From Edaphobacter sp. 12200R-103 (GTDB taxonomy: Bacteria; Acidobacteriota; Terriglobia; Terriglobales; Acidobacteriaceae), in the NCBI RefSeq assembly GCF_010093025.1, contig NZ_CP048114.1, forward strand, positions 186,001-250,000: a DNA stretch of 64,000 bases. The letters are read 5' to 3'. Below the pieces are notes generated by a model that was given only the letters and a program-made list of their open reading frames with translations, searched no databases and was not told the DNA's origin. Positions 1 through 7,370 of this stretch are shown in pieces. Position 1 is the stretch's first letter. Each line of letters opens with the position of its first letter. The position numbers were made by a program, and so were the translations under genes.

Positions 1-749
1 AGCACGACATCACCTTCGAGCTCTGCGCTGAGAGCCTGCAGGCCTGTCTGGCTGCAGGCGAAGGCGGAGCCGCTCGAATCGAGTTATGCTCGGCGCTCAG
101 CGAAGACGGTCTGACGCCGAGCCACGCTCTCATCCGGGCCGCTGTCGAACGCAGCGGCCTTCCCGTTTATGTCCTCTTACGTCCTCGCGCAGGCGGCTTT
201 GTCTACAGCCCCGATGAATTCGCACTTATCCGCGAAGACCTTCTTCACGCACGTTCTCTCGGAGCCACCGGCTTCGTCGTAGGTGTGCTTCACCCCGATG
301 CCACAATCGACATCGAGCGCACGTATGAGTTGGTGGAACTGGCCGCGCCTCTCGAGGTCACCTTCCACGGGGCCTTCGACCTCACGCCCTCCCTCGACGA
401 CGCACTCGAAGATGTTGTCGCGACAGGATGCCGCAGAATCCTGACCTCAGGCGGAGAACGGGATGTAGTCGCTGGAGCCGCGAACCTCCACAGGCTGGTC
501 CAGCTTGCCGCTGACCGTATCGCGATTGCCGCAGGCGGAGGTCTGCGAATCGAAAATGCGGCTGCAGTCGCGCGGCAGTCCAGGGCGCACCACTTTCACG
601 GCAGCCTGCTTCGCCGGCCGGCAAATACCTTCACGCATAAAGAAGGCGCTGCGTTGCCCTCGGGGTCAAAGCTCGCGTCGTCTGTTCATCCGGAAGGCAT
701 CCGCGCCCTCCTTCAGGAGCTACGCAGCGTAGAGCACCCAGAACCGTAA
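1..749 (+). CDS. cutC: Copper homeostasis protein CutC family (5' truncated)
   Basis: The reading frame is open from base 3 of the window, so the start codon lies upstream; about 248 residues are visible, close to the full family length, so only a few residues are missing. The family signature is clear: FELCAESLQACLAA followed by RIELCSALSEDGLTPS, then YVLLRPRAGGFVYS, ILTSGGERDVVAGA and a C-terminal SVHPEGIRALL. CutC is a cytosolic TIM-barrel protein. It was named for a role in copper tolerance, but its catalytic activity is unproven and the copper link is disputed in several bacteria. The neighbour downstream is an independently promoted tRNA gene, so no functional context is available. Family identification is secure; the biological role is not. 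Confidence 0.9.
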   Translation, partial: HDITFELCAESLQACLAAGEGGAARIELCSALSEDGLTPSHALIRAAVERSGLPVYVLLRPRAGGFVYSPDEFALIREDLLHARSLGATGFVVGVLHPDATIDIERTYELVELAAPLEVTFHGAFDLTPSLDDALEDVVATGCRRILTSGGERDVVAGAANLHRLVQLAADRIAIAAGGGLRIENAAAVARQSRAHHFHGSLLRRPANTFTHKEGAALPSGSKLASSVHPEGIRALLQELRSVEHPEP

Positions 750-772
750 TAAGAGCAAGCGAGAGAGGGCAC

Positions 773-801
773 TTCACCTCCGAACCCGCAGGCGCTATGA
801 T
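773..801 (+). promoter_or_regulatory. Sigma70-type promoter for tRNA-Gly
   Basis: A -35 box TTCACC (773-778) and a -10 box TATGAT (796-801) are separated by exactly 17 nt. They match the TTGACA/TATAAT consensus at 4 and 5 positions. The predicted start near 808 lies about 14 nt upstream of the mature tRNA 5' end. The placement between cutC and the tRNA makes this a convincing prediction, though it rests on sequence alone. Confidence 0.6.
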
Positions 802-821
802 GAAGAAGAACCCTCCACCAA

Positions 822-896
822 GCGGGAGTAGTTCAGTGGCAGAACGTCAGCTTCCCAAGCTGAATGTCGCCGGTTCGATCCCGGTCTCCCGCTCCA
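822..896 (+). tRNA. tRNA-Gly (anticodon CCC)
   Basis: A full cloverleaf can be folded by eye. The acceptor stem GCGGGAG pairs with CTCCCGC, the D-arm contains AGTTCAGTGGCAGA, and the anticodon arm TCAGC/GCTGA encloses the loop TTCCCAA, giving anticodon CCC. The T-arm carries GGTTCGATCC. The discriminator base T is followed by an encoded CCA (894-896). The CCC anticodon reads GGG glycine codons. The gene is single, with its own promoter candidate upstream, and is not part of an rRNA or tRNA cluster here. Confidence 0.96.
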
Positions 897-960
897 ATTC
901 CTAAAAAAATGCGCGGCTCTCACGCAATTGATGCGTGTTTATCTTCACGCCTCATGATCT

Positions 961-1743
961 TCACTGTGGCTGTGCCGTAAGACTCAGAAGCACCGTGTCA
1001 TCGCTGCCCAGCAGTTGCAGCTCTCTTCCGGAGATCTTCCAGCGACGCACTTGCTCCAACGAGCCTAGAAACCTTGACTCCGTCTCCATCCCGCGCGCGC
1101 AGGCCATCCTGGTCGAAGCGACGCCTCGAAACTGCAGCGACGCACCACTGACCTCATAGGATCCTGCAATCCGATTGCATCCTCCGGAACCCGAGACGCG
1201 GCCGCCCTGCGCGCTGAAGATCAGGTGCGCCTCCCGCTGCTGCTCTGCCGGAGAGACGGCCTTTCCGGCGATCTCCTCCAGCTTCCAGTAAGTCTCACGC
1301 AGAGGAACCGCCGCCGGCTCAGTCTGCCCGGATCCCTGCACACGCTGCATCATCATCATCCCGATCTCGCTTCCGTGTCCTTGTGTCAGAACCTGATAAC
1401 GCTGGCTGCTCGTAAACAGGACGCGATTGCCTTCAACGATTCGGCCGCGAACCGCATAGATATGGTTCGGCTGAATCTGCCCAGGATCGTACGGAATGCT
1501 GAAATGGAAGGGGGGATTGCCCGGCTGCTCGATTCGCGTCTGCCCCACGGCCTGCCCTGCAGCGTCCGCCCGCGAAACGTCGGTCAGCGTCGCCTCAAAG
1601 ACTGCGTCCGGAGGAAGAGCCATCCGTTCACGATAGGTCGCTGTCCCGTCAACCGCCAGTTGCCCCTGGGCCAGACCCGGCGCTGGGCAGGACAGAACCA
1701 GGCAGTACGCCAGTGTTACGGCCATTGGAAGATGAACTCTCAT
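961..1743 (-). CDS. Exported YbaY-like plus META (HslJ-like) two-domain protein
   Basis: The start is set at the ATG at 1743 because GGGAGGAGG lies a few bases upstream; longer in-frame versions lack a site. The N-terminus (MRVHLPMAVTLAYCLVLSC) is an export signal, possibly a weak lipobox ending in Cys, with an alternative cleavage after GLA. Residues of about 28-120 resemble the YbaY/YscW lipoprotein domain (ALPPDAVFEATLTDVS, FSIPYDPGQIQPNHIYAVRG). Residues of about 155-255 form a META domain as in HslJ (YWKLEEIAGKAV, GSGGCNRIAGSYEV, MACARGMETE). Both domains are known from envelope or periplasmic proteins linked to stress and antibiotic tolerance. No enzymatic role is known. The gene is convergent with nothing and sits beyond the ctpA terminator. 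Domain calls come from pattern memory, so moderately sure. Confidence 0.75.
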   Translation of the reverse strand: MRVHLPMAVTLAYCLVLSCPAPGLAQGQLAVDGTATYRERMALPPDAVFEATLTDVSRADAAGQAVGQTRIEQPGNPPFHFSIPYDPGQIQPNHIYAVRGRIVEGNRVLFTSSQRYQVLTQGHGSEIGMMMMQRVQGSGQTEPAAVPLRETYWKLEEIAGKAVSPAEQQREAHLIFSAQGGRVSGSGGCNRIAGSYEVSGASLQFRGVASTRMACARGMETESRFLGSLEQVRRWKISGRELQLLGSDDTVLLSLTAQPQ

Positions 1744-1785
1744 CCAGCCTCCTCCCATTCTTCTGTGCAATCAGCCGCGCAAATA

Positions 1786-1819
1786 AAAATGCCCGCATCT
1801 TCTTCGATGCGGGCATTTT
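1786..1819 (-). terminator. Strong intrinsic terminator downstream of the S41 protease gene
   Basis: A perfect 14-bp inverted repeat (AAAATGCCCGCATC at 1786-1799 and its complement at 1806-1819) surrounds a 6-nt loop. Read on the minus strand it is followed by TTTTTATTT, so it should end ctpA transcription 13 nt after the stop codon. It also separates ctpA from the YbaY-META gene. Confidence 0.9.
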
Positions 1820-1831
1820 CGTTTTCATGAG

Positions 1832-3451
1832 CTAGTTGTGCGCAGGATTTGTCTTCAGCGCCAGCTTCAGGTGTTCCTGCAGGCTCTCCGCCGCAGGTAT
1901 ATACGTGATCGCCTTGGCAATCTGCGGGTCCCACTCGGCGCGTACTTTCAGGCCCTCCAGTTGTCCAAACTGGGTCGTGAACAGATCGCTCTTGATGCTC
2001 TCCTTCACCCAGTCTTCCACTCCGGCGATGTCCTGATCGGTGTAGTCGATGTTCTGCGACTTCAGGAAGGTCTTGAACTCCTGCAGAACAGCGTCATCCA
2101 CCGTGAAGTCTTTGCTGACCGAGTTGTGCGCCGCCATGTAGTGCTGCGTGAACTTGAAGAAGGCAAGGTTCTGCAGCAGCGAATCCTGGAAGCGGTTGGT
2201 CTTGTAGTTTTCAATCGCCTCATCTGGAGTAATTCCGCCGCCACCGTACACCGTGCGCCCCGAATCCGTCAGCTTTACCTCGCGATTGGCCTTGTCCTTC
2301 TGCGATCCGTTGTCGCGAACGTAGTAGTAGTCGTACAGCGAAACGTGATTATAGTTGCGCTGGATCAGGCGTCCTGAAGGCGTGTAGTAGTGGTAGGTCG
2401 TCAACGCCAGCCCGGTGTTCTCTGACGTCTGGAAGACGGTCTGCACCAGCCCCTTGCCGAAGGTCGTCTCTCCTACGATCAGGGCGCGATCATGGTCCTG
2501 CAGGGCGCCCGATACGATCTCTGCCGCCGAAGCCGTATTGCGATTCACCAGCACGACGATCGGGAACTTGGAGTCGGAACCATGAGCCGCCCGGTAAACC
2601 TGGTCGGGGAAGGCGCGTCCACGCTGCGAGACGACGATCTGTCCCTTCTGCAGGAACTTGTCGCTCATATTGACGGCCTCGTTCAGCAGGCCGCCTGGAT
2701 TGCCGCGCAGATCGATCACCAGCCCCTTGATATTTCCAAAGCGGTCCAATGCATCGCCCACCTCGCGGCTTGTCGTCTCCATGAAGTTGGTAACGTGCAT
2801 GTAGCCGATACCGGGCCGGATCAGGAAGGCGAGATCGACCGAAGGGCGGGTTACCTCATCGCGGACCAGGTCGAACTCCAGCGGCTTGGCAGACCCTTCA
2901 CGGGCCATCGTGACGCGCACATGAGTGTTACGGGGACCCTTCAGAAGCGAGGCGACCGCCGCCGTATCCATGCCATCCGTGCTCTTGCCATCCACCGTCA
3001 AAATCGTGTCGCCCGGCCTGATCCCAGCGCGGAACGAGGGCGTGTTCTCAAACGGGTACACGACCACAATCTTGGTTCCGTTCTTCGCATTCGGATCGGG
3101 TTGCGGCTGGATAGTCATCCCCACGCCGTAGTACCTTCCATGCTGATCCTCGCGCATCTGGGCGTATGCCTTGGGATCGTAGAAGTTCGAGTGCGGGTCG
3201 AGCACGTGCAGCATGCCTGGAATGGCGCCATCGTAGATGGCCTTATCCGCCTTGTCCTGGGTCATCTTGTCGGCATAGTTCTGCTCCACCAGCGAGTAGA
3301 CGTTGGTAAAGCTTCGCAGACTGTCGCGCAGGGTCGATTCATCGGTTGCCGACTGCGCATCCACCCTCTGGTTAATGAATGTGCCGGCCACCCCACAGGT
3401 GGCCAGAAAGACAGTGGCGGCGAGCAGGGTGCGACGTGTGCGGGGTGCCAT
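1832..3451 (-). CDS. ctpA: C-terminal processing peptidase, S41 family (CtpA-like)
   Basis: This 539-residue protein begins with an export signal or membrane anchor (residues ~8-30, LLAATVFLATCGVAG). A PDZ domain covers about residues 95-185 (GVGMTIQPQP, FRAGIRPGDTILTVDG). The S41 protease core spans about 205-385. The catalytic Ser is in NRNTASAAEIVSG and the catalytic Lys in GETTFGKGLVQT, the classic Ser-Lys dyad of tail-specific proteases; GYMHVTNF and LRGNPGG are further family motifs. The ~150-residue C-terminal extension is helical and usual in acidobacterial homologues. Such enzymes act in the periplasm on C-terminal tails of envelope proteins or peptidoglycan hydrolases. The gene is divergent from the SurA-like gene across a 270-bp spacer in which I see no clear regulatory motif. 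Confidence 0.92.
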   Translation of the reverse strand: MAPRTRRTLLAATVFLATCGVAGTFINQRVDAQSATDESTLRDSLRSFTNVYSLVEQNYADKMTQDKADKAIYDGAIPGMLHVLDPHSNFYDPKAYAQMREDQHGRYYGVGMTIQPQPDPNAKNGTKIVVVYPFENTPSFRAGIRPGDTILTVDGKSTDGMDTAAVASLLKGPRNTHVRVTMAREGSAKPLEFDLVRDEVTRPSVDLAFLIRPGIGYMHVTNFMETTSREVGDALDRFGNIKGLVIDLRGNPGGLLNEAVNMSDKFLQKGQIVVSQRGRAFPDQVYRAAHGSDSKFPIVVLVNRNTASAAEIVSGALQDHDRALIVGETTFGKGLVQTVFQTSENTGLALTTYHYYTPSGRLIQRNYNHVSLYDYYYVRDNGSQKDKANREVKLTDSGRTVYGGGGITPDEAIENYKTNRFQDSLLQNLAFFKFTQHYMAAHNSVSKDFTVDDAVLQEFKTFLKSQNIDYTDQDIAGVEDWVKESIKSDLFTTQFGQLEGLKVRAEWDPQIAKAITYIPAAESLQEHLKLALKTNPAHN

Positions 3452-3721
3452 CGGTCAGGTAACCTCGAAAAACGCAGGAACTGCGCAAACAGACACGCAG
3501 AACGGTTGTGAGGGCGAGGGTGAGAAAAACGCCCTGTATTAGGACGGAGTATAGCATTCGACGGTAAGCATTTTCTCGTTCGCGCCGGCCCGATTCGCCT
3601 CTTCCCGCAGGCGCGTTTAGAATGTTGAGACGGATATCGTCCCTCCTCCTGGTGAGTCCAACCGGAATGAGGAAGTTTGCCGGTCGCAGGAACCTTGTCC
3701 GTCGATGTCTATAGATAACGA

Positions 3722-5614
3722 GTGACGATGACCTTTAGAATCTCGCAGTTCAGGGCGGTATGCAGCTTCAGTCTGCTGATACTGCCGGTTGCGGCCCTGG
3801 CACAGGCGCCGCGCTACCAGAGTCCGCTCGCCGTCCCCAATGAGCCTCAGCAACAGATCACCCTTCCCACTCCCGCTGCCATCACCCCGGATGGGGTCGT
3901 TGTCGAAGATGTGATTGCGCGTGTCAACGACCGCATCATCAGCCGCAGCGACATGGAGCGCAGCATCCAGCAGCTCGCGGCGGAAAATCAGCAGAATCGG
4001 GTTCCTGAGGCCGAGGCAGAGGATCGTCAGAAGAACCTGCTCCGCGACATGGTCGACCAGCAGCTGCTGCTCTCGCGTGCCAAGGAACTCGGGCTCAATG
4101 CCGATGCCGAGGTCATCCGCCGGCTGGATGAGATCCGTAAGCAGAACCACATGGATTCGATGGAGGCCCTCGAGAAGGCCGCTGCCCAGCAGGGCGTCTC
4201 CTTTGAGGATTTCAAGGCCAATATCCGCAATGGGATTCTGACCCAGCAAGTCGTTCGCGACGAGGTGGGACGCCACATCCAGATGACCCAGGGTACCGAG
4301 CAGGCTTACTACGAGGCTCATAAGAACGAGTTCGCCCAGCCCGAGCAGGTCCATCTGAGCGAGATTCTGATCCCCACCCCGGCGGACGCCAGCGATGCCG
4401 TCGTCGCCCAGGCCCAGGCCAAGGCCGACTCCATTGCAGAGAAGATCAAGGGTGGAGCTGACTTCGCAGAGATGGCAAAGCAGAACTCCGGCGGCCCGAC
4501 CGCTTCGCAGGGAGGCGACCTCGGCCTCTTCAAGCGCGGAGCTCTCGCGAAGGTACTGGAAGACCAGACCTTCTCCCTCCCCACGGGTGGGGTCACGGCT
4601 CCCATTCGCACCCGGCAAGGCTTTGTCATCCTCAAGGTGACTGACCACCAGCAGGCTGGCGTTCCGGCCCTCAAGGACATTGAACCGCAGATTCAGGAAG
4701 CCATCTACATGAAGCAGATCCAGCCTGCTCTGCGTGCGTACCTGACCAAGCTGCGGGAAGATGCCTACATCGATATCAAGCCTGGCTTTGTGGACACTGG
4801 CGCCAGCCCCAACCAGACCAAGCCGGTCTTCAGCGCATACGCTCCTCCGGCCCCCAAAAAGAAGAAGGCAGAAAAGCAGCGTTTTGATCGCGGCGGGCGT
4901 TTCTCCACGGTAAGCAAGGAGAAGACAGCCGCTCCAGCAACTGGTGCCGCAGCGACTGCTTCCGCCGCCGCCCCGGCAGTTTCCGCTACCCCCTCCGCAG
5001 CTCCAAAGCAGCAGGCTGCTCTGAACGCGTCCAAGCCGAAGAAGATCAAGCGCGAGAAGGTGCGTTTCGGTCAGGCTCCGCGCAATGCTCTTCCTCCCGG
5101 CCAGCAGGAAACTGCCGAGGGTGAAGGCGCCGGTATGGCCTCGTCCCCGCAGGCTGCCGACTCCGGAGCCGCTGTTGCTCCGGGAACCGCAATCGCTCCT
5201 CTGGAGAACTCGGCCCAGCTGTCGAACGAGGATCCGCTTGCTCCGAAGCCGGAGCACGAGAACAAGACCCGCTACGCCTACCGGTCCCGTACCGAGGCCC
5301 AGGAGAAGGCTGCAAAGAAGCAGGCCGTCGTCAAGCAGAAGGCCGCCTTCACCCCGGCTCCTGCCTCGAACCAGGAGACCGAGGACCGCAAAGAGCAGTC
5401 TGCCCCTCTCGGCCTGAATGGCGACACGGCCACAAAGAAGAAGAAGATTCGGCAAAAGGGAGCTCCCAAGGAGAGGTTGCAGAATCAGCCCACTGCTCCA
5501 GCGCCCCCGCCGCCGCCTCCCGCTCCTACGGTCAACCCCGACCTCGGTGCTACTCCGGAGGGTCTGACGCCGACGCCGCCACCGGCTCCCCAACCCGCCC
5601 AGCCACAGAACTAG
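3722..5614 (+). CDS. SurA-like periplasmic peptidyl-prolyl isomerase with long basic/proline-rich tail
   Basis: Translation starts at GTG 3722 or ATG 3728; both precede the signal peptide (SFSLLILPVAALAQA). A SurA N-terminal chaperone domain follows (residues ~60-190: EDVIARVNDRIISRSDMERS). One parvulin (rotamase) domain lies at ~205-310 with HLSEILIPTP, GGDLGLFKRGAL and RTRQGFVILKV. This should fold or escort outer-membrane proteins in the periplasm. From about residue 365 to 630 the protein is low-complexity Ala/Pro/Lys-rich, with three separate basic patches (KKKKAEKQRFDRGGRFS, PKKIKREKVRFG, KKKKIRQKGAPKERL) and a proline run near the end. That tail is far longer than in E. coli SurA. Codon bias makes the opposite strand look open, but this strand has the homology. 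Confidence 0.88.
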   Translation: MTMTFRISQFRAVCSFSLLILPVAALAQAPRYQSPLAVPNEPQQQITLPTPAAITPDGVVVEDVIARVNDRIISRSDMERSIQQLAAENQQNRVPEAEAEDRQKNLLRDMVDQQLLLSRAKELGLNADAEVIRRLDEIRKQNHMDSMEALEKAAAQQGVSFEDFKANIRNGILTQQVVRDEVGRHIQMTQGTEQAYYEAHKNEFAQPEQVHLSEILIPTPADASDAVVAQAQAKADSIAEKIKGGADFAEMAKQNSGGPTASQGGDLGLFKRGALAKVLEDQTFSLPTGGVTAPIRTRQGFVILKVTDHQQAGVPALKDIEPQIQEAIYMKQIQPALRAYLTKLREDAYIDIKPGFVDTGASPNQTKPVFSAYAPPAPKKKKAEKQRFDRGGRFSTVSKEKTAAPATGAAATASAAAPAVSATPSAAPKQQAALNASKPKKIKREKVRFGQAPRNALPPGQQETAEGEGAGMASSPQAADSGAAVAPGTAIAPLENSAQLSNEDPLAPKPEHENKTRYAYRSRTEAQEKAAKKQAVVKQKAAFTPAPASNQETEDRKEQSAPLGLNGDTATKKKKIRQKGAPKERLQNQPTAPAPPPPPPAPTVNPDLGATPEGLTPTPPPAPQPAQPQN

Positions 5615-5645
5615 CTAACCGCTAAACTTCAGTTTGGTGGTTACG

Positions 5646-5675
5646 GAAAATGCGAGGCTCCGGCCTCGCATTTTC
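5646..5675 (+). terminator. Hairpin terminator after the SurA-like gene
   Basis: GAAAATGCGAGG (5646-5657) and CCTCGCATTTTC (5664-5675) are perfect complements around a 6-nt loop. The stem ends in a short T run. The 5650 ATG of the next reading frame lies inside this hairpin, which argues for the later start of the exonuclease gene. Confidence 0.75.
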
Positions 5676-5706
5676 TATCCCGGAGGCCCGGCGTATTCTG
5701 GTTGCA

Positions 5707-6813
5707 ATGAAAGATTTTTTTATTGCGGACGCTCCCCGCTTCGAGAATGCGGCCGTCACGTCCTACTTTGTTCTGTCTTCGTTGCAGATTCGTGATCGGC
5801 GCACCGGTGGGCAGTTTCTGTCTGTCACCCTGACCGACAAGACCGGTTCGATGCCCGCAGTCATGTGGGACGACTTTCAGGAGTCAATCACTCCCTGTTC
5901 TGAGGGCTGCTACGTCAAGGTGCAGGGCCAGATCTCCAGGTATCAGAACAAGTTCCAGATGGCCCTTCAGCGGCTCCGCTTCGCCGCCGAGACGGAGATC
6001 GATCCGGCTGACTATCTTCCGATGACTCACTTCGACATCGATGCCATGTGGGAGGAGTTGCGTGGCTACGTCCTGAACTTTGCCAACGCCGATCTTCGGC
6101 GTCTTGTATTCGCGTTCCTGGATGATCCTGAGATCGCGGCGGCCTATCGGGTCGCACCCGCAGCCAAGATCCTCCACCACGCCTGGATCGGCGGCCTATT
6201 GGAGCATGTGGTGACCCTGGTTCGGGTATGCCTCGCGACCGCGCCGTTCTACCCGGAGGTAGACCCCGACCTGCTGGTGACCGGGGCCATCCTGCACGAT
6301 ATCGGCAAGATTCGCGAGCTGCACTGGAAGTCGAGCTTCGGCTACACCCTTGAGGGACAGTTGATCGGCCATATCAATATTGCCCAGGGTATGCTGGCTG
6401 ATAAGTTCCGCCAACTGGACCCCTTCCCGCAGAAGCTGCGTGTGTTGGTGGAGCACATGATCCTCTCCCATCATGGAAAGTATGAGTTCGGCTCGCCCAA
6501 GCTGCCGATGACCCCCGAAGCCCTGCTGCTGAATACGCTGGACGATCTCGAGGCCAAGATGCAGACCCTGCGGAATGCCTTTGCCAGCGCCGCCGCCCAG
6601 GGCAGGGGAGCGGGAGAGGTGACCGACTGGGTGCGCTCGATGGAGCGGCCGCTCTTCAACTCAAGGGCTTATCTAACGGAAGGAGCCACCCCTGAGGAGG
6701 ATATTACTGCTGCCGCAGGCGAGAGAACGGTGGATGAGCCAGTGGTTCGGGAAGATGCGGTGGAGGAACCCGGCGTTGTCACGGAACCAGCAGGTGGCAG
6801 CCTCTTCGACTAG
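5707..6813 (+). CDS. yhaM: 3'-5' exoribonuclease, YhaM family (OB-fold plus HD domain)
   Basis: The start at ATG 5707 is preferred over 5650 because the latter is inside a terminator hairpin and the family begins at about this point (MKDFFIADA). An OB-fold nucleic-acid-binding domain occupies residues ~10-95 (FLSVTLTDKTGSMPAVMWD). The HD phosphohydrolase domain spans ~145-300, with metal ligands in KILHHAWIGGLLEHV, GAILHDIGKIRE and HMILSHHGKYEFGSP. Family members degrade RNA, and in some cases single-stranded DNA, from the 3' end in the cytoplasm. The last ~50 residues are acidic and probably disordered. The length of 368 is slightly above Bacillus YhaM (~314). The gene stands alone between a terminator and a repeat-rich spacer. 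Confidence 0.88.
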   Translation: MKDFFIADAPRFENAAVTSYFVLSSLQIRDRRTGGQFLSVTLTDKTGSMPAVMWDDFQESITPCSEGCYVKVQGQISRYQNKFQMALQRLRFAAETEIDPADYLPMTHFDIDAMWEELRGYVLNFANADLRRLVFAFLDDPEIAAAYRVAPAAKILHHAWIGGLLEHVVTLVRVCLATAPFYPEVDPDLLVTGAILHDIGKIRELHWKSSFGYTLEGQLIGHINIAQGMLADKFRQLDPFPQKLRVLVEHMILSHHGKYEFGSPKLPMTPEALLLNTLDDLEAKMQTLRNAFASAAAQGRGAGEVTDWVRSMERPLFNSRAYLTEGATPEEDITAAAGERTVDEPVVREDAVEEPGVVTEPAGGSLFD

Positions 6814-6903
6814 CGTGTTCACCTATGTCTCAAATCTCATCTCGGTCGCTTGCTGAGACATCATTGCAGTCGATTCGGATGTGTAGCCATGTAGTTCCCG
6901 ACA

Positions 6904-6972
6904 AAAGTGTCATCCTGAGCGGAGCTTCTCGCCGCTTCATCGCGAGAAGAGGAGTCGAAGGATCTGCGGTTT
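6904..6972. repeat. REP-like palindromic element, unit A
   Basis: Unit A runs from AAAGTGTCATCCTGAGC to GAAGGATCTGCGG. Between these ends is a private hairpin, CTTCTCGC pairing with GCGAGAAG. The same outer ends occur in units B (6991-7041) and C (11259-11330) around different internal hairpins. With unit B it forms an inverted pair, like a bacterial interspersed mosaic element. It is intergenic and non-coding. Confidence 0.8.
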
Positions 6973-6990
6973 GCCTCAGCCATCATCCAG

Positions 6991-7041
6991 ACCGCAGATC
7001 CTTCGACTTCGCCCTTCGGGCTTCGTTCAGGATGACACTTT
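6991..7041. repeat. REP-like palindromic element, unit B (inverted relative to unit A)
   Basis: The unit runs from ACCGCAGATCCTTCGACT to TCAGGATGACACTTT, the reverse complement of unit A's ends, and contains its own short hairpin GCCC-TTC-GGGC. Units A and B together could fold into one long hairpin, with about 18 nt between them. The unit lies in the 557-bp spacer between yhaM and aroC. Confidence 0.8.
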
Positions 7042-7231
7042 CTGGAAAGTTTTGGAGGGGAACCGGCTTTCAGGCGCTCCACCTTCGCGCCATTTTGCGT
7101 CGTCCCCATAATCGGGCGCGATGATGAGATTCGCCGTGTCATCCAGGTGCTGAGCCCGCTGAAGGGGCGGACGAGACGCAGGGGAAGTGAACACGATTGC
7201 TACAATAATATTTCTGGTTTTTACAGCGGCG

Positions 7232-7366
7232 CAAAAATGGTTACAACCAGAAAATAATTGCTACACAGCAAATACTGGCTACACCAGCAAATACTGTTAT
7301 GCCAGCCCCAATAATGATTTACTCCAGTACTGTAAGAATTACGCCAGTCCGATAAGGGTTACGCAG
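7232..7366. repeat. Degenerate 18-22 bp tandem repeat tract upstream of aroC
   Basis: Seven consecutive units each end in CAG or CCAG: 7232-7250, 7251-7268, 7269-7287, 7288-7305, 7306-7327, 7328-7347 and 7348-7366. Approximate consensus is CAAATACTGGCTACACCAG; units 3 and 4 are the clearest. One or two decayed units may extend back to about 7194. The tract is visibly AT-richer than its surroundings and ends 4 nt before the aroC ATG, so it contributes the aroC ribosome-binding region (AAGGG near 7355). Several units contain mini-palindromes such as CTGG-CTACA-CCAG. Unit lengths are not multiples of three, so this is not a protein repeat. Confidence 0.75.
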
Positions 7367-7370
7367 TCCG

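Noticed and set aside
2492..3511. A 339-codon plus-strand frame opposite ctpA
   Set aside because: Full antisense overlap with a clear S41 protease; no recognisable features.
3617..5593. A 658-codon open frame on the minus strand opposite the SurA-like gene
   Set aside because: Low-complexity Leu/Gly/Arg product, no family motif, no RBS. It is explained by GC-rich codon use of the real gene on the plus strand.
7232..7366. CRISPR array
   Set aside because: The units are degenerate, contiguous and 18-22 bp long, with no distinct spacers and no cas genes nearby.
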